The notes below the pieces were generated by a model. That model was not told where the DNA came from and ran no database searches. It saw nothing but the letters and a program-made list of their open reading frames with translations. This document shows, one piece after another, positions 1 to 8,477 of a stretch of DNA of 45,615 nt; positions within the stretch are counted from its first letter, which is position 1; each line of letters starts with the position of its first letter. Source of the DNA: Desulfovulcanus ferrireducens (GTDB lineage: Bacteria; Desulfobacterota; Desulfovibrionia; Desulfovibrionales; Desulfonatronovibrionaceae); contig NZ_JAGUQP010000023.1 of NCBI RefSeq assembly GCF_018704065.1, forward strand, positions 1 through 45,615, written 5' to 3'. Both the position numbers and the translations under genes were made by a program.

Positions 1-64
1 AAAATTGTTCTTGAAAACAAAATAAACTAACCAATAAATTTTAACCATTAACTATTGACAAAAA

Positions 65-359
65 ACACAGTTGCTGAGTTAATTTGCGAGCGCATTTTCT
101 TCAATGCTGACAAAGACTTGGACACATCTAAGGCTTGCTTGCGGGCTGTGCATAATGGGGTTAGTCAATAGAATGTTACTTAATGCCTTTTCTGTTGTTA
201 TGATGGGTTTCGAAAGTTCGATGGAATAACCTCCCTATGCACAGCACTTCCGCAATCTTCGCCAAGATGTTTTACCCAACCCGTTTGTAATGCATTTCAG
301 AAAATGCACTCTTCAATTGTGTGGTAATTTGAGGATGTTAATCGTGTCAGAAAGTTGAG
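65..359 (+). repeat. Repeat family A, copy 1 (295 bp, MITE-like)
   Basis: This stretch recurs almost intact in inverted orientation at 16281-16575 and, more diverged, at 16624-16890. Its right end carries the family terminal repeat as TCAGAAAGTTGAG; the left end (65-80) is a degenerate version of CTCAACTTTCTGA. It contains no convincing gene. Copies 1 and 2 have the same inferred length of 295 bp, so this is a discrete element and not random similarity. No clear target duplication remains around this copy. It occupies most of the gene-free stretch upstream of pilD. Confidence 0.8.
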
Positions 360-395
360 TAATAATTGTTGCAAAACTGAAACTAGAGGAGACTC

Positions 396-1157
396 ATGTC
401 CGAATATTTTGGGTTGGGATTTTCTTTTGTCCTTGGTTTAGTGTTGGGAAGTTTTTATAATGTCTGTATTCACAGGTACCTGTCGGGTGTGTCCATTGTC
501 TGGCCAAGTTCTCATTGCCCAAAATGCCAGCATAAATTATCTTGGTGGGAGAATATTCCAATAATAAGTTATATAATTTTGCGTGGCAAGTGCCGTTCTT
601 GCAGGCAAAATATTAACATAAGATATCCCGTAGTTGAATTAATTTCAGGTTTTTTGTCATTGGGGCTGGCGGTTAAGTTTGGTCTGGGAGTTTATTTTTT
701 TGTTTATTTGTTTTTTTTCGGGTTACTTATCGTGGCCAGTTTTATTGACCTGGACAGTTTTATCTTGCCGGATATCATTACTCTGCCCGGTGCGGTTCTG
801 GCCTTCGGCGCCAGTTTCATCTTGCCCGTTGCTTGGCAAGACTCGCTCCTAGGCGCTCTTCTTGGTAGTGGGTGTTTTTGGTTGTTGCAAAAAGGTTATA
901 AAATATTAAAAGGTATAGATGGCCTTGGAACTGGAGATGTTAAGCTTATGCTCATGCTGGGAGCCCTTATTGGCTGGCAAGGGTTGCCAGCCATGATTTT
1001 TATTTCAGCTTTAACCGGCTTGATAGCAAGTTTGTATTATCTTAAGAAGAACAAAACTAACGTTGCTCAAACCCCTATACCTTTTGGTCCTTTTTTAAGT
1101 CTGGGGACCATTACTTATATTTTGGCCGGGGATATATTGGTAAAGTTTGGATTTTAA
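396..1157 (+). CDS. pilD: Type IV prepilin peptidase / N-methyltransferase
   Basis: Membrane-embedded aspartic protease that removes the leader of type IV prepilins or pseudopilins and methylates the new N-terminus. The 253-residue protein has the family layout: an N-terminal cytoplasmic zinc-binding region with two CxxC pairs (CPKC and CRSC, residues about 40-70), followed by several hydrophobic helices. The two catalytic aspartates sit in DLDSFILPD and GTGDVKL. The start is supported by an AGAGGAG Shine-Dalgarno upstream of ATG. The pilT/pilU pair 4 kb downstream shows that the organism has a type IV pilus system, though no pilin gene is present here. Family assignment is secure; its substrates are inferred. 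Confidence 0.93.
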   Translation: MSEYFGLGFSFVLGLVLGSFYNVCIHRYLSGVSIVWPSSHCPKCQHKLSWWENIPIISYIILRGKCRSCRQNINIRYPVVELISGFLSLGLAVKFGLGVYFFVYLFFFGLLIVASFIDLDSFILPDIITLPGAVLAFGASFILPVAWQDSLLGALLGSGCFWLLQKGYKILKGIDGLGTGDVKLMLMLGALIGWQGLPAMIFISALTGLIASLYYLKKNKTNVAQTPIPFGPFLSLGTITYILAGDILVKFGF

Positions 1158-1361
1158 AGTTTAGATTTTGGTGGTTTTGAAGTCATCGGGACCAGGAAGC
1201 TTTCCAGTTTAGCACATAGCTGAAAAATATAATAGCTTGTAGGGTTTTTTGGTTACGGTGTTTTTTATTTAACTAGACAAACAATACAAGCAGAGATACC
1301 AATCAATCCCTCATTATTCACCGCGCCATACTTTAAAATTAAAAGTTAAAAAGGAGCAGTT
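1158..1361. other. Intergenic region between pilD and fdhE
   Basis: About 200 bases, AT-rich, with no coding pattern on either strand and no strong hairpin that I can see. It presumably holds the fdhE promoter, but I cannot point to convincing -35/-10 boxes. The fdhE ribosome-binding site AAAAAGGAG lies at its right edge. Confidence 0.4.
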
Positions 1362-2249
1362 ATGGACAAAGATGTGCAAAGAGAGCTAGGCCGTTTTGAA
1401 AGACGTATGGGTATGCTCAAAAAGAAGGGAACAGTCCCTGACGATCTCTTAAAGTTAATTGATTTTATATATAAGAAACAGTTGAATTCTTTTGCCTTGC
1501 TTAAAGATGTCCTGGATAAAGGGCTGGACTTCCCTCAGACGGAAGATGTGTTAAAGGGAAAGCCAATGCTGCCCAGACAAAATTTTCCCTATGACTTCGA
1601 TGCGACTCAGAAGCTTTTTTCTGAATTACTTGGTTTTTTGCAGGAACAAGAGGGGCATCTTGGTCAGGCAGCAGAAATTGTTACCCAGGATATAAGTAAT
1701 GGAGAACTTGATTTGTCTGAAGCTTACGCCAAATATCTGACCGGAGACGATCACTTTTTTCGCTTATATGGGGAAAAAACTCCCACTGCTCCGAGAACTC
1801 TCAATTTTTTGATTCAGGCCAGCATAACCCCTAGCCTGGTTAAAACAGGTTATAGTATCAGCTTGCTTTTGCCGGCGGACCAAGTCTGGAATACCGGTCA
1901 CTGTCCGGTGTGCGGTAGTTTGCCCCTAATTAGTGAGCTTAAGGATAAACAAGGTTTTCGCTACGTTACATGCTCTTTTTGCCAGACTAGGTATCGAGTT
2001 CCCAGAATGTCTTGTGTGTTCTGCCAGGAGGATAAAAAAGAGAAATTGGAGTATTTTCAGGTTAGTGAAGAGCCAGGATTTCGGGTAGATGTGTGCAAGT
2101 CCTGCAAAATGTACATCAAAACCGTTGATTTTAGAGAAATGGACAAGCAGTCTATTCCAGCTGTTGATGATCTGGAGTCTCTGCCCTTAGATGTTCTGGC
2201 CAGAAAACAAGGATACACCAGACCAACTCTTAGTGCTTGGGGGTTTTGA
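1362..2249 (+). CDS. fdhE: Formate dehydrogenase accessory protein FdhE
   Basis: Cytoplasmic rubredoxin-like iron-binding protein needed for maturation of Mo/W formate dehydrogenases. The 295-residue protein has an N-terminal helical half and a C-terminal metal region with four CxxC pairs (CPVC, CSFC, CVFC, CKSC, about residues 180-250), the hallmark of FdhE. ATG is preceded by AAAAAGGAG. Its stop overlaps the fdhD start (ATGA), so the two are translationally coupled. With mobA close by, this forms a small formate dehydrogenase/molybdenum cofactor maturation group. The formate dehydrogenase structural genes are not in the window. Confidence 0.9.
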   Translation: MDKDVQRELGRFERRMGMLKKKGTVPDDLLKLIDFIYKKQLNSFALLKDVLDKGLDFPQTEDVLKGKPMLPRQNFPYDFDATQKLFSELLGFLQEQEGHLGQAAEIVTQDISNGELDLSEAYAKYLTGDDHFFRLYGEKTPTAPRTLNFLIQASITPSLVKTGYSISLLLPADQVWNTGHCPVCGSLPLISELKDKQGFRYVTCSFCQTRYRVPRMSCVFCQEDKKEKLEYFQVSEEPGFRVDVCKSCKMYIKTVDFREMDKQSIPAVDDLESLPLDVLARKQGYTRPTLSAWGF

Positions 2250-2938
2250 TGAGTAAGATTTTACAATTACCCTGTAGACAGTATAAAAATGGTCAATGGC
2301 GACAAATCGATGATCTTGTTAGCCTCGAAGAAAAGATACATATTCATTGGCCAGGTCAGGAGGTTAAAACACTGTGGGCCTATCCAGAGGATTTAACTTC
2401 GTTGGTTATTGGCCATTGTGCCATAGAACTATGTGCACCTGATGAGCGGCCAGAGCTAGTCAAAAAGGAAGGGTGCGAATTTCATTTGAAGCCAGTACCA
2501 ATTGAGCCTGACAATGATACGGAACTTCCGAAGCTTTCTAAGGCATTAATTTTGGAGAATATGGCCCGGTTTATGGCTTTGGATGGTAAGTGGGAGAAAA
2601 CAGGCTGCTTTCATCGCGCAGCTTTATATGAGCCCGGGAAGAATGATTTTGTGCACTACGTGGAAGACATTGGTCGGCATAATTGTCTTGATCGATTAAA
2701 AGGGTGGGCCGTAAAGAATAATAAATCTATGGGCAGCTTAATCCTTTTTGTCTCAGCCAGGGGAACTGCTTCACTTATACTTAAGGCTGTTAAGGCCGGA
2801 TTGCAGGCTGTGGTTTCCAGGTCTGCCTTGACGTCTGCCAGTATTGAATTGGCCTTAAAGAAAGGTCTAACCTTGATCGGTTTTGCTAGAGAGAACAGGT
2901 TTTCAGTTTTTACAGATCCCAAAGGTCTTGTAATTTAA
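2249..2938 (+). CDS. fdhD: FdhD-family formate dehydrogenase sulfurtransferase, divergent
   Basis: FdhD moves sulfur to the bis-MGD cofactor of formate dehydrogenase. I chose the ATG overlapping the fdhE stop (ATGA), giving 229 residues, shorter than the usual 260-280. The C-terminal half is clearly FdhD: TGCFHRAAL near 118-126, EDIGRHNCLDRL, and SARGTASLILKA. The CxxC motif, which in E. coli FdhD carries the sulfur-relay cysteines just upstream of the TGGxH block, is not visible. Cysteines instead occur singly (57, 62, 76, 120). It may use another cysteine, such as C120 in TGCFH, or act only as a cofactor-binding chaperone. The fold is secure; the mechanism is uncertain. Confidence 0.85.
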   Translation: MSKILQLPCRQYKNGQWRQIDDLVSLEEKIHIHWPGQEVKTLWAYPEDLTSLVIGHCAIELCAPDERPELVKKEGCEFHLKPVPIEPDNDTELPKLSKALILENMARFMALDGKWEKTGCFHRAALYEPGKNDFVHYVEDIGRHNCLDRLKGWAVKNNKSMGSLILFVSARGTASLILKAVKAGLQAVVSRSALTSASIELALKKGLTLIGFARENRFSVFTDPKGLVI

Positions 2939-2955
2939 GACGCAAGCTTAAGTGG

Positions 2956-2997
2956 TTGCGTGGTTGAATAGCAGAGCAACCGTTTTTAACCACGCAA
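2956..2997. repeat. Intergenic hairpin after fdhD
   Basis: A 10-bp perfect stem, TTGCGTGGTT (2956-2965) with AACCACGCAA (2988-2997), encloses a 22-base loop. It lies 17 bases after fdhD and is followed by no T-run, so it is a weak terminator candidate. It resembles other low-complexity intergenic hairpins in this window (25913-25995, 35754-35791, 37905-37968, 43364-43424). Confidence 0.6.
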
Positions 2998-3074
2998 TCC
3001 CGAAATAGTAGTTGGCAGTAAACAGTAGATAGAAAGGTTAACCTATTTTACCTTTTGAATTTGGGTAGTTAGCT

Positions 3075-3665
3075 TTGAATACGATTTGCGGAGTGGTCTT
3101 GGCTGGGGGAAAAAGTTCCCGTCTTGGACAGGACAAGGCCAAGTTGCGTTTTAAGGGCCAGGACTTGTTGCAAAGAAGTGTTGCTTTGGTTCAGGAGTTT
3201 TGTCCTGTAACTTATGTAGTTGGCAGGGATGCCAGGGAGCATGAATTGAATGTGCCCTGGATGTTGGATGATATTCCAGGCATAGGCCCAATGGGTGGAA
3301 TTTTGACTGCACTTAAAAGGCTCAAGCGGCCATGCCTGGTTCTTTCTTGCGACTTGCCACTTTTATCCAGAGATATACTGGCGAGACTTATTGAAGTCAG
3401 GAATAGAATTGGATACCAAAAGTTAATGACCACTTACTTACAGGGAGAAACAGGTTTTATTGAGGCCTTGGTAGCCATCTATGAATATAAATGCGTAGAA
3501 TTTTTGCAAAGGTCTTTTAAACGAGGTTGTTATAAACTCAGTCAAGCCATTGAATCAGAGAATCGTCACCATATCCCTTACAGTGAGGCAGAGAGAAAAT
3601 ATTTCTTAAATATAAATTATCCCCGGGATATTCAGTTGTTGAAAGTGTTGGATAGTAAAGGATAA
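3075..3665 (+). CDS. mobA: Molybdenum cofactor guanylyltransferase MobA
   Basis: Transfers GMP from GTP to Mo-molybdopterin to make the guanine dinucleotide cofactor used by formate dehydrogenases and related enzymes. The 196-residue protein opens with the nucleotide-binding signature VVLAGGKSSRLGQDKAKL, then has DDIPGIGPMGGI and the metal-binding LSCDLPLL. The start appears to be TTG at 3075; no nearby in-frame ATG preserves the N-terminal motif, and the Shine-Dalgarno is weak. Its position after fdhE-fdhD fits a role in formate dehydrogenase maturation. Confidence 0.9.
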   Translation: MNTICGVVLAGGKSSRLGQDKAKLRFKGQDLLQRSVALVQEFCPVTYVVGRDAREHELNVPWMLDDIPGIGPMGGILTALKRLKRPCLVLSCDLPLLSRDILARLIEVRNRIGYQKLMTTYLQGETGFIEALVAIYEYKCVEFLQRSFKRGCYKLSQAIESENRHHIPYSEAERKYFLNINYPRDIQLLKVLDSKG

Positions 3666-3755
3666 GCAAAAAGATAAAAAAATATGAGTGCTTGGTGAGT
3701 GATGGGCGTCCCGCGTGCCAGGTTTCGTGCATTACAGATTAAGAATCGCGAAATT

Positions 3756-4322
3756 ATGAAGTTAAATTTAATATTCGTGGCTTGGATATTTTTCGTTCTT
3801 GTTGGCTTGGAGAATTTGGACGCAGGAGCCATCTATTATTTTTGTGATGAAAATGGTGTTTTTCACTTTACCGATTTGCCCTCTTCTGACTTATATCGGC
3901 CTTTTATTATTTTCAGCGACAAAAAGAATGACCAGACAAAAATCAATGAGATGATTAAGGTTTACAGTAAGCGCTATGGTCTGGATTATGATTTGGTGCG
4001 GGCAGTGGTCCAGGTGGAATCAGCTTATAAGCCAGAAGTCGAGTCCAGGGCCGGAGCGCAAGGGTTGATGCAGATTATGCCTCAGACCCAGGAGGAACTA
4101 GGGCTCAAATATCCCTTTGACCCCGCTTCCAATCTTGAAGCCGGGGTTCGCTATCTGCGGAGTCTAATTGACCGGTTTGGGGATGTCAGATTGGCCTTGG
4201 CGGCTTACAATGCTGGGCCGTCTAAAGTTGAAAAGTATAATGGTATTCCACCTTATGCAGAAACAAAACGATATGTACAGAAAGTGTTAAATATTTATTC
4301 GAAATTTAAAAGAAAAAGATAG
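3756..4322 (+). CDS. Lytic transglycosylase (SLT domain) with DUF4124-like N-terminus
   Basis: Predicted exported murein-cleaving enzyme. The ATG at 3756 gives 188 residues starting with a clear signal peptide (MKLNLIFVAWIFFVLVG...). A short DUF4124-like segment follows (IYYFCDENGVFHFTDLP), then the SLT domain with catalytic Glu in VVQVESAYKPEVESRAGAQG and the signatures GLMQIMPQT and ALAAYNAGP. Upstream in-frame codons back to 3699 would mask the signal peptide, so I prefer the internal start even though its Shine-Dalgarno is poor. Such proteins are often linked to pilus, secretion or division functions; the partner here is not evident. Confidence 0.88.
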   Translation: MKLNLIFVAWIFFVLVGLENLDAGAIYYFCDENGVFHFTDLPSSDLYRPFIIFSDKKNDQTKINEMIKVYSKRYGLDYDLVRAVVQVESAYKPEVESRAGAQGLMQIMPQTQEELGLKYPFDPASNLEAGVRYLRSLIDRFGDVRLALAAYNAGPSKVEKYNGIPPYAETKRYVQKVLNIYSKFKRKR

Positions 4323-4452
4323 TCTTATGGAGTGTGGGAACTAAATCGTGATGTATTGGAAAGATTATAGTAGTATATTTTCTGATGCATAATGATGACA
4401 GATGGTCTCTAAATTATAACAACAACTTCTAGTTTTCAGAGATGAGATATTT

Positions 4453-4995
4453 ATGTTTAATCTGGCAAACAATTTAACTTTTTTGCGTATAGCCTGTATC
4501 CCACTTTTAGTCCTGCTTTTATATTTTCCAAGCAAAATATCCTGTCTGATAGCCATGTTTATTTTTATTGGTGCTTCTTTAACTGACTTGGTAGATGGTA
4601 TTATCGCTCGCAGGTATAATTTAGTAACCAATATGGGAAAATTTTTAGATCCACTGGCCGATAAACTGCTGGTGGCATCGGCTTTGATTATGCTTGTAAA
4701 GCTGGGATGGGTTGAGGCCTGGATAAGTATAACTATTGTTAGCCGGGAGATACTGGTTACAGGCCTGAGGGCTATTGCTGCTGACCAAGGACTAGTGATT
4801 GCTGCAGATAAATACGGTAAGTTAAAGACCATTGTTCAGACAGTGGCTTTGTGTCCGCTGATTCTACACTATAAATGGTGGGGATTTGATCCTAACCTCC
4901 TGGGACAGGTCCTCATCTACCTGGCTTTGATTTTGACTTTGTTCTCAGGTGTCAACTATTTACGCAATTTTTATAGGAAGGTTTTAACTAATTAA
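4453..4995 (+). CDS. pgsA: CDP-diacylglycerol--glycerol-3-phosphate 3-phosphatidyltransferase
   Basis: Membrane enzyme of phosphatidylglycerol synthesis that joins CDP-diacylglycerol and glycerol-3-phosphate. The 180-residue protein carries the CDP-alcohol phosphotransferase signature D-G-x2-A-R-x8-G-x3-D-x3-D, seen in DLVDGIIARRY and GKFLDPLADK, and several hydrophobic helices. Length is normal for PgsA. It lies 16 bases upstream of the pilT-like gene and may be co-transcribed with it. Phosphatidylserine synthase relatives share the motif, but N-terminal and overall similarity favour PgsA. Confidence 0.9.
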   Translation: MFNLANNLTFLRIACIPLLVLLLYFPSKISCLIAMFIFIGASLTDLVDGIIARRYNLVTNMGKFLDPLADKLLVASALIMLVKLGWVEAWISITIVSREILVTGLRAIAADQGLVIAADKYGKLKTIVQTVALCPLILHYKWWGFDPNLLGQVLIYLALILTLFSGVNYLRNFYRKVLTN

Positions 4996-5010
4996 CCTGG
5001 GGGGAAGCTC

Positions 5011-6093
5011 ATGGCCCAAATAGATGCTTTTTTTAAAATGATGCATGAGTTGGGAGCATCAGATCTGCATTTATCTTCAGGTTCCCAACCGATTATTCGT
5101 TTGCACGGCGATTTGCAACGGGTCAAATACAAGGAGTTGGAGCACAATGAGCTAAAAAAATTGCTTTACGAGATTACTCCTGAGAGCAAGATCAAAATTT
5201 TTGAAGAAAGCGGGGACGTTGATTTTTCCTATGAAGTTCCGAATTTGGCGAGGTACAGAGCAAATTTTTTCTTGCAACGTCGTGGCATTGCTGCTGTTTT
5301 TAGAGAGATTCCGCAGAAGATTTTGACCATAGACGATCTTGGGCTACCCCCTATTTTAAAAAATCTGGCCATGTTGCCAAAAGGTCTGGTTTTGGTCACT
5401 GGACCTACCGGCAGTGGTAAGTCAACGACTCTTGCGGCCATAATCGATTATGCCAACAGGATGCGCAAAGATCATATTCTAACCATTGAGGATCCCATTG
5501 AATTTGTCCACGAGCCTATAAATTGTCTGATTAACCAGAGAGAGGTGGGGCGAGATACCTTGAGTTTTCAGGCAGCACTGCGCGGGGCCTTGCGCGAAGA
5601 TCCAGACATTATTCTGGTCGGTGAGATGCGGGACCTCGAAACGATTAAATTAGCTTTGGAGGCAGCGGAAACAGGTCATCTGGTTTTTGGCACTTTGCAT
5701 ACTATTTCTGCGTCCAAAACCATTGACCGGATTATTGAGGTTTTTCCAGCGGAAATGCAGGGTCAGATCCGGTCCGGCCTGGCGGATTCTTTGCGGGCCA
5801 TCATTGCTCAAAACTTGTTTAAGCGAATTGATAAGCCTGGTCGGGTGGCAGCCTTAGAAATCCTTATTGCCACACCCGCTGTGCGCAACCTGATCAGGGA
5901 GAATAAGATTTTTCAAATTAATTCTGTTATTGAAACTGGTAAGAAGTTTGGCATGCAGGCCCTTGATGATGCTATTATGCAGCTTTTGCAGCAGAACATT
6001 ATTTCACCTGAGGCTGCGTACAACAAGGCAGTGAATAAATCCAAATTCAGGCAATTTTTATCAGAGCCGCCGCAAGATTTTACCGAGGTATAA
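5011..6093 (+). CDS. pilT: Type IV pilus retraction ATPase PilT
   Basis: Hexameric cytoplasmic ATPase that powers pilus retraction and twitching. The 360-residue protein has an N-terminal PAS-like region (SDLHLSSGSQP), Walker A GPTGSGKST at about 131-139, Asp-box residues in TIEDPIEFVH, Walker B in PDIILVGEMRD, the His-box (GHLVFGTLHT) and an AIIAQNL motif typical of PilT. RBS GGGGGAAG precedes ATG. The stop codon directly abuts the start of a second PilT-family gene, so the pair is one transcription and translation unit. Confidence 0.93.
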   Translation: MAQIDAFFKMMHELGASDLHLSSGSQPIIRLHGDLQRVKYKELEHNELKKLLYEITPESKIKIFEESGDVDFSYEVPNLARYRANFFLQRRGIAAVFREIPQKILTIDDLGLPPILKNLAMLPKGLVLVTGPTGSGKSTTLAAIIDYANRMRKDHILTIEDPIEFVHEPINCLINQREVGRDTLSFQAALRGALREDPDIILVGEMRDLETIKLALEAAETGHLVFGTLHTISASKTIDRIIEVFPAEMQGQIRSGLADSLRAIIAQNLFKRIDKPGRVAALEILIATPAVRNLIRENKIFQINSVIETGKKFGMQALDDAIMQLLQQNIISPEAAYNKAVNKSKFRQFLSEPPQDFTEV

Positions 6094-7260
6094 ATGCTTC
6101 GTTCACAAATGGATCACATAGTGGGGCAGATCTTGGATCAGGCCCCGGATACATCTGATATAATTTTTACTGTGGGAAAGCCTATCCAGGCCGAGGTGCA
6201 TGGTGAATTGCAGGATATAAAAATAAATCCGCCTTTGGGCCGGTTAGTACCCTTTCAAGTAGAGGCCATGGCTATGGCCATGATGGGCCGAAATTTGCGT
6301 CTATACAAGGATCAATTGCAAACAGGATCCTGTGATCTCTCTTATGAACTACCCGGACGGGCCAGATTCAGGGTGAATGTGTTCGGGCAAAAAGGGTCTC
6401 TGGCCATTGTTATGCGCAAATTGTCTATGCAAGTGCCAACTCTGGAACAACTTAACCTCCCTGAGATTTTTAAGGAAATAGCCAGAGAAAAGTATGGTCT
6501 TATCCTGGTCACAGGTGGTACCGGAACAGGTAAGTCTACATCTCTGGCCGCGCTCATAGATCGTATCAATTCCCAATTTAGAAAGCATATTATCACACTG
6601 GAAGATCCTATTGAATTTGTACATGTACACAAAAAAGGTGTGGTCAATCAAAGGGAACTCGGTATTGACTTTGATACCTTTGCCTCAGGACTTAGAGCTG
6701 CTCTTAGACAGGCGCCTAAAGTAATTTTGGTGGGCGAGATAAGAGACCGGGAGACCATGGCAATAGCTCTTGAAGCAGCAGAAACAGGACATCTTGTCCT
6801 GGGTACTTTACACACAAGTGATGCCGGTCAGACCATTAACCGTATCATCGGTATGTTTGAATTATCTGAAGAGAGATTGATCAGGGCCCGGCTGGTTGAG
6901 AGTTTGAAATATGTTATCTCTCAACGTCTTATGCCCAAGATTGGAGGCGGCCGAGTGGCAGCATTTGAAATTTTGCGCAAAAATTTACGTATTAGAGAAT
7001 TGATTTTAAAAGGAGAATCCGAAGACAAGACATTTTATAACGTTATTTCCGAGGGTGGTACCTATGGCATGGTCACTTTTGACCAGTATCTAAGCAACTT
7101 ATTTGAGCAAGGAGTTATCACCGAGGAAATTGCTATGCTTAATGCTTCGGACAGGTCACGTTTGAAACAAATGATCGATAAGATTAAGGCCAGGCGCGGG
7201 GAAAAGATTACAGATATTGAGGGGCTTGAATTGGATCTGGATTATGGCCGTGACTTTTAA
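6094..7260 (+). CDS. pilU: PilT/PilU-family twitching ATPase
   Basis: Paralogue of the upstream PilT, 388 residues, starting immediately after its stop (TAA-ATG). It has Walker A GGTGTGKST at about 141-149, TLEDPIEFVH, PKVILVGEIRDRE and GHLVLGTLHTSD. The C-terminus is longer than in PilT and acidic, as in PilU. In known systems PilU works as an accessory retraction motor dependent on PilT. The symbol is assigned by position and relative similarity; orthology to the Pseudomonas protein is inferred. Confidence 0.85.
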   Translation: MLRSQMDHIVGQILDQAPDTSDIIFTVGKPIQAEVHGELQDIKINPPLGRLVPFQVEAMAMAMMGRNLRLYKDQLQTGSCDLSYELPGRARFRVNVFGQKGSLAIVMRKLSMQVPTLEQLNLPEIFKEIAREKYGLILVTGGTGTGKSTSLAALIDRINSQFRKHIITLEDPIEFVHVHKKGVVNQRELGIDFDTFASGLRAALRQAPKVILVGEIRDRETMAIALEAAETGHLVLGTLHTSDAGQTINRIIGMFELSEERLIRARLVESLKYVISQRLMPKIGGGRVAAFEILRKNLRIRELILKGESEDKTFYNVISEGGTYGMVTFDQYLSNLFEQGVITEEIAMLNASDRSRLKQMIDKIKARRGEKITDIEGLELDLDYGRDF

Positions 7261-7277
7261 TATTGTAGAGGTGAACT

Positions 7278-7895
7278 ATGGACCTTACATGCGCAAATTG
7301 TCAGAAAGAAATTTTTTTACCTCCTGAAAAAATTCCGAATGTACCGCGTTTTGCTTTAAAATGTCCCGGATGTGGTGAGAGGATCGTAGTGGAAAACGAG
7401 GCCTATGCGAAAGAGAACAAGACCGCTGTCGATAAGGAGCAAGTCAGGCAGACTAAAAGTATTGAACCTGATTTCTTTCCACCAGGTGCGAATGTAGCCT
7501 TTTTATTTACCATTAACGAGGAAATAGGACTGAAGGTCAGCGAATTTTTTCAGGAAAAGGAATTTTATATAAGCACGGCCGAAGATGTTCAAGAGGGAGT
7601 ACTTAAGCTGAGACTTAACGACTACCAGTTAATTTTACTTGAGGATAGAGAAGAGATCGCCCCATTACTTACTGAAATACATTCCTGGCCAGGCAAGAAA
7701 AGAAGAAATGTCAACTGTTTGCTCATTGGTGACAGAGCTCCCAGTATGCATCAACAGGAGGCTTTTTACCGCGGGGTAAATTTTTACCTGCATATAAATG
7801 ATAAAGATAGGATTGATGACTTGCTCGAGCAATGTTTAAATGGTTTTGTCCTCTATAATGAACCTTGGACCATGGCTTTAATGGTAGAGGAGTGA
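7278..7895 (+). CDS. Zinc-ribbon protein with receiver-like domain
   Basis: A 205-residue protein of unknown function. The N-terminus is a zinc ribbon of the MJ0042 type (CANC at 5-8 and CPGC at 29-32). The rest, from about residue 70, has an alternating hydrophobic pattern like a degenerate response-regulator receiver domain (NVAFLFTINEEIGLKV..., YQLILLEDREE, NCLLIGD). It follows the pilT/pilU pair by 17 bases with a GAGGTGA RBS and probably belongs to the same operon, which would fit a regulatory role in pilus function. That role is inference. Confidence 0.75.
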   Translation: MDLTCANCQKEIFLPPEKIPNVPRFALKCPGCGERIVVENEAYAKENKTAVDKEQVRQTKSIEPDFFPPGANVAFLFTINEEIGLKVSEFFQEKEFYISTAEDVQEGVLKLRLNDYQLILLEDREEIAPLLTEIHSWPGKKRRNVNCLLIGDRAPSMHQQEAFYRGVNFYLHINDKDRIDDLLEQCLNGFVLYNEPWTMALMVEE

Positions 7896-7897
7896 AG

Positions 7898-8167
7898 ATG
7901 GGAAACAGGCAAACCCTTCAGGCCAGAGTCTTAAATTGTCTTTTGACCATAGTCGAATTGGAGCCCTTGATAAAAAAGTTGCCCCTTGATTCTGATTTGA
8001 GAGCAGAGTTTAAGTTTATTAAAAGTATAGTTAATCAAGTCAATGAGTTTGACTTATCCGAGAATGACGTTTCGCGTATTGAAAGGGCAACGGCTACATT
8101 TCTCGATGAGATCAGCGTCCCATTGTCTATTTTTTATAAAGATTTTAAAAAACAAAAGTTGCAATAA
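7898..8167 (+). CDS. Small conserved helical protein of unknown function
   Basis: An 89-residue protein whose ATG lies 2 bases after the preceding stop, with GAGGAG as RBS. It looks mostly alpha-helical (LNCLLTIVELEPLIKKLP..., FIKSIVNQVNEFDLSENDVSRIERATATFLDE) with no membrane segment, cysteine motif or recognisable domain. Tight packing with the zinc-ribbon gene and the FtsB-like gene indicates one operon. I do not recognise the family. Confidence 0.65.
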   Translation: MGNRQTLQARVLNCLLTIVELEPLIKKLPLDSDLRAEFKFIKSIVNQVNEFDLSENDVSRIERATATFLDEISVPLSIFYKDFKKQKLQ

Positions 8168-8170
8168 ATT

Positions 8171-8455
8171 ATGTTTTTCCGAGCCGTGTTCCTTCTTTTT
8201 TTGCTAGTAAACATTTTTTTAATTTGTAGAATAATTTGGTCAGATAGTGGAATAATTGCATATTTAAAGGTAAAGGATACGTACACTAAATTATATGAGG
8301 AGAATGAGAAGATAAAGAACGAAAATGTAAAATTAAGTAATGATATCAGAATGCTTAAATCTGACACTGAATACTTGGCTGATGTCATCCGTAAAGAAAT
8401 GCATTATGTCAAGAAGAAAGAACTAATATATATATTTCCTACAAGTGGAAGGTAG
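8171..8455 (+). CDS. FtsB/DivIC-like septum formation protein
   Basis: A 94-residue bitopic membrane protein: one N-terminal transmembrane helix (VFLLFLLVNIFLICRIIW, about 6-23) followed by a coiled coil (YEENEKIKNENVKLSNDIRMLKS). A short tail contains EMHYVKKKELIYIF, which resembles the conserved R-x-E-x-G-x-V/I end of FtsB. Size and layout match the FtsB/DivIC family that bridges FtsL and FtsQ at the division site. It sits 3 bases after the previous gene. Other small membrane coiled-coil proteins could look similar, so the assignment is probable and not certain. Confidence 0.75.
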   Translation: MFFRAVFLLFLLVNIFLICRIIWSDSGIIAYLKVKDTYTKLYEENEKIKNENVKLSNDIRMLKSDTEYLADVIRKEMHYVKKKELIYIFPTSGR

Positions 8456-8477
8456 TCGAGTTTTAGGAGTTTAGTAC

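Noticed and set aside
4365-4832. Minus-strand open frame of 155 codons overlapping pgsA
   Set aside because: It is the shadow of a well-supported plus-strand membrane protein gene.
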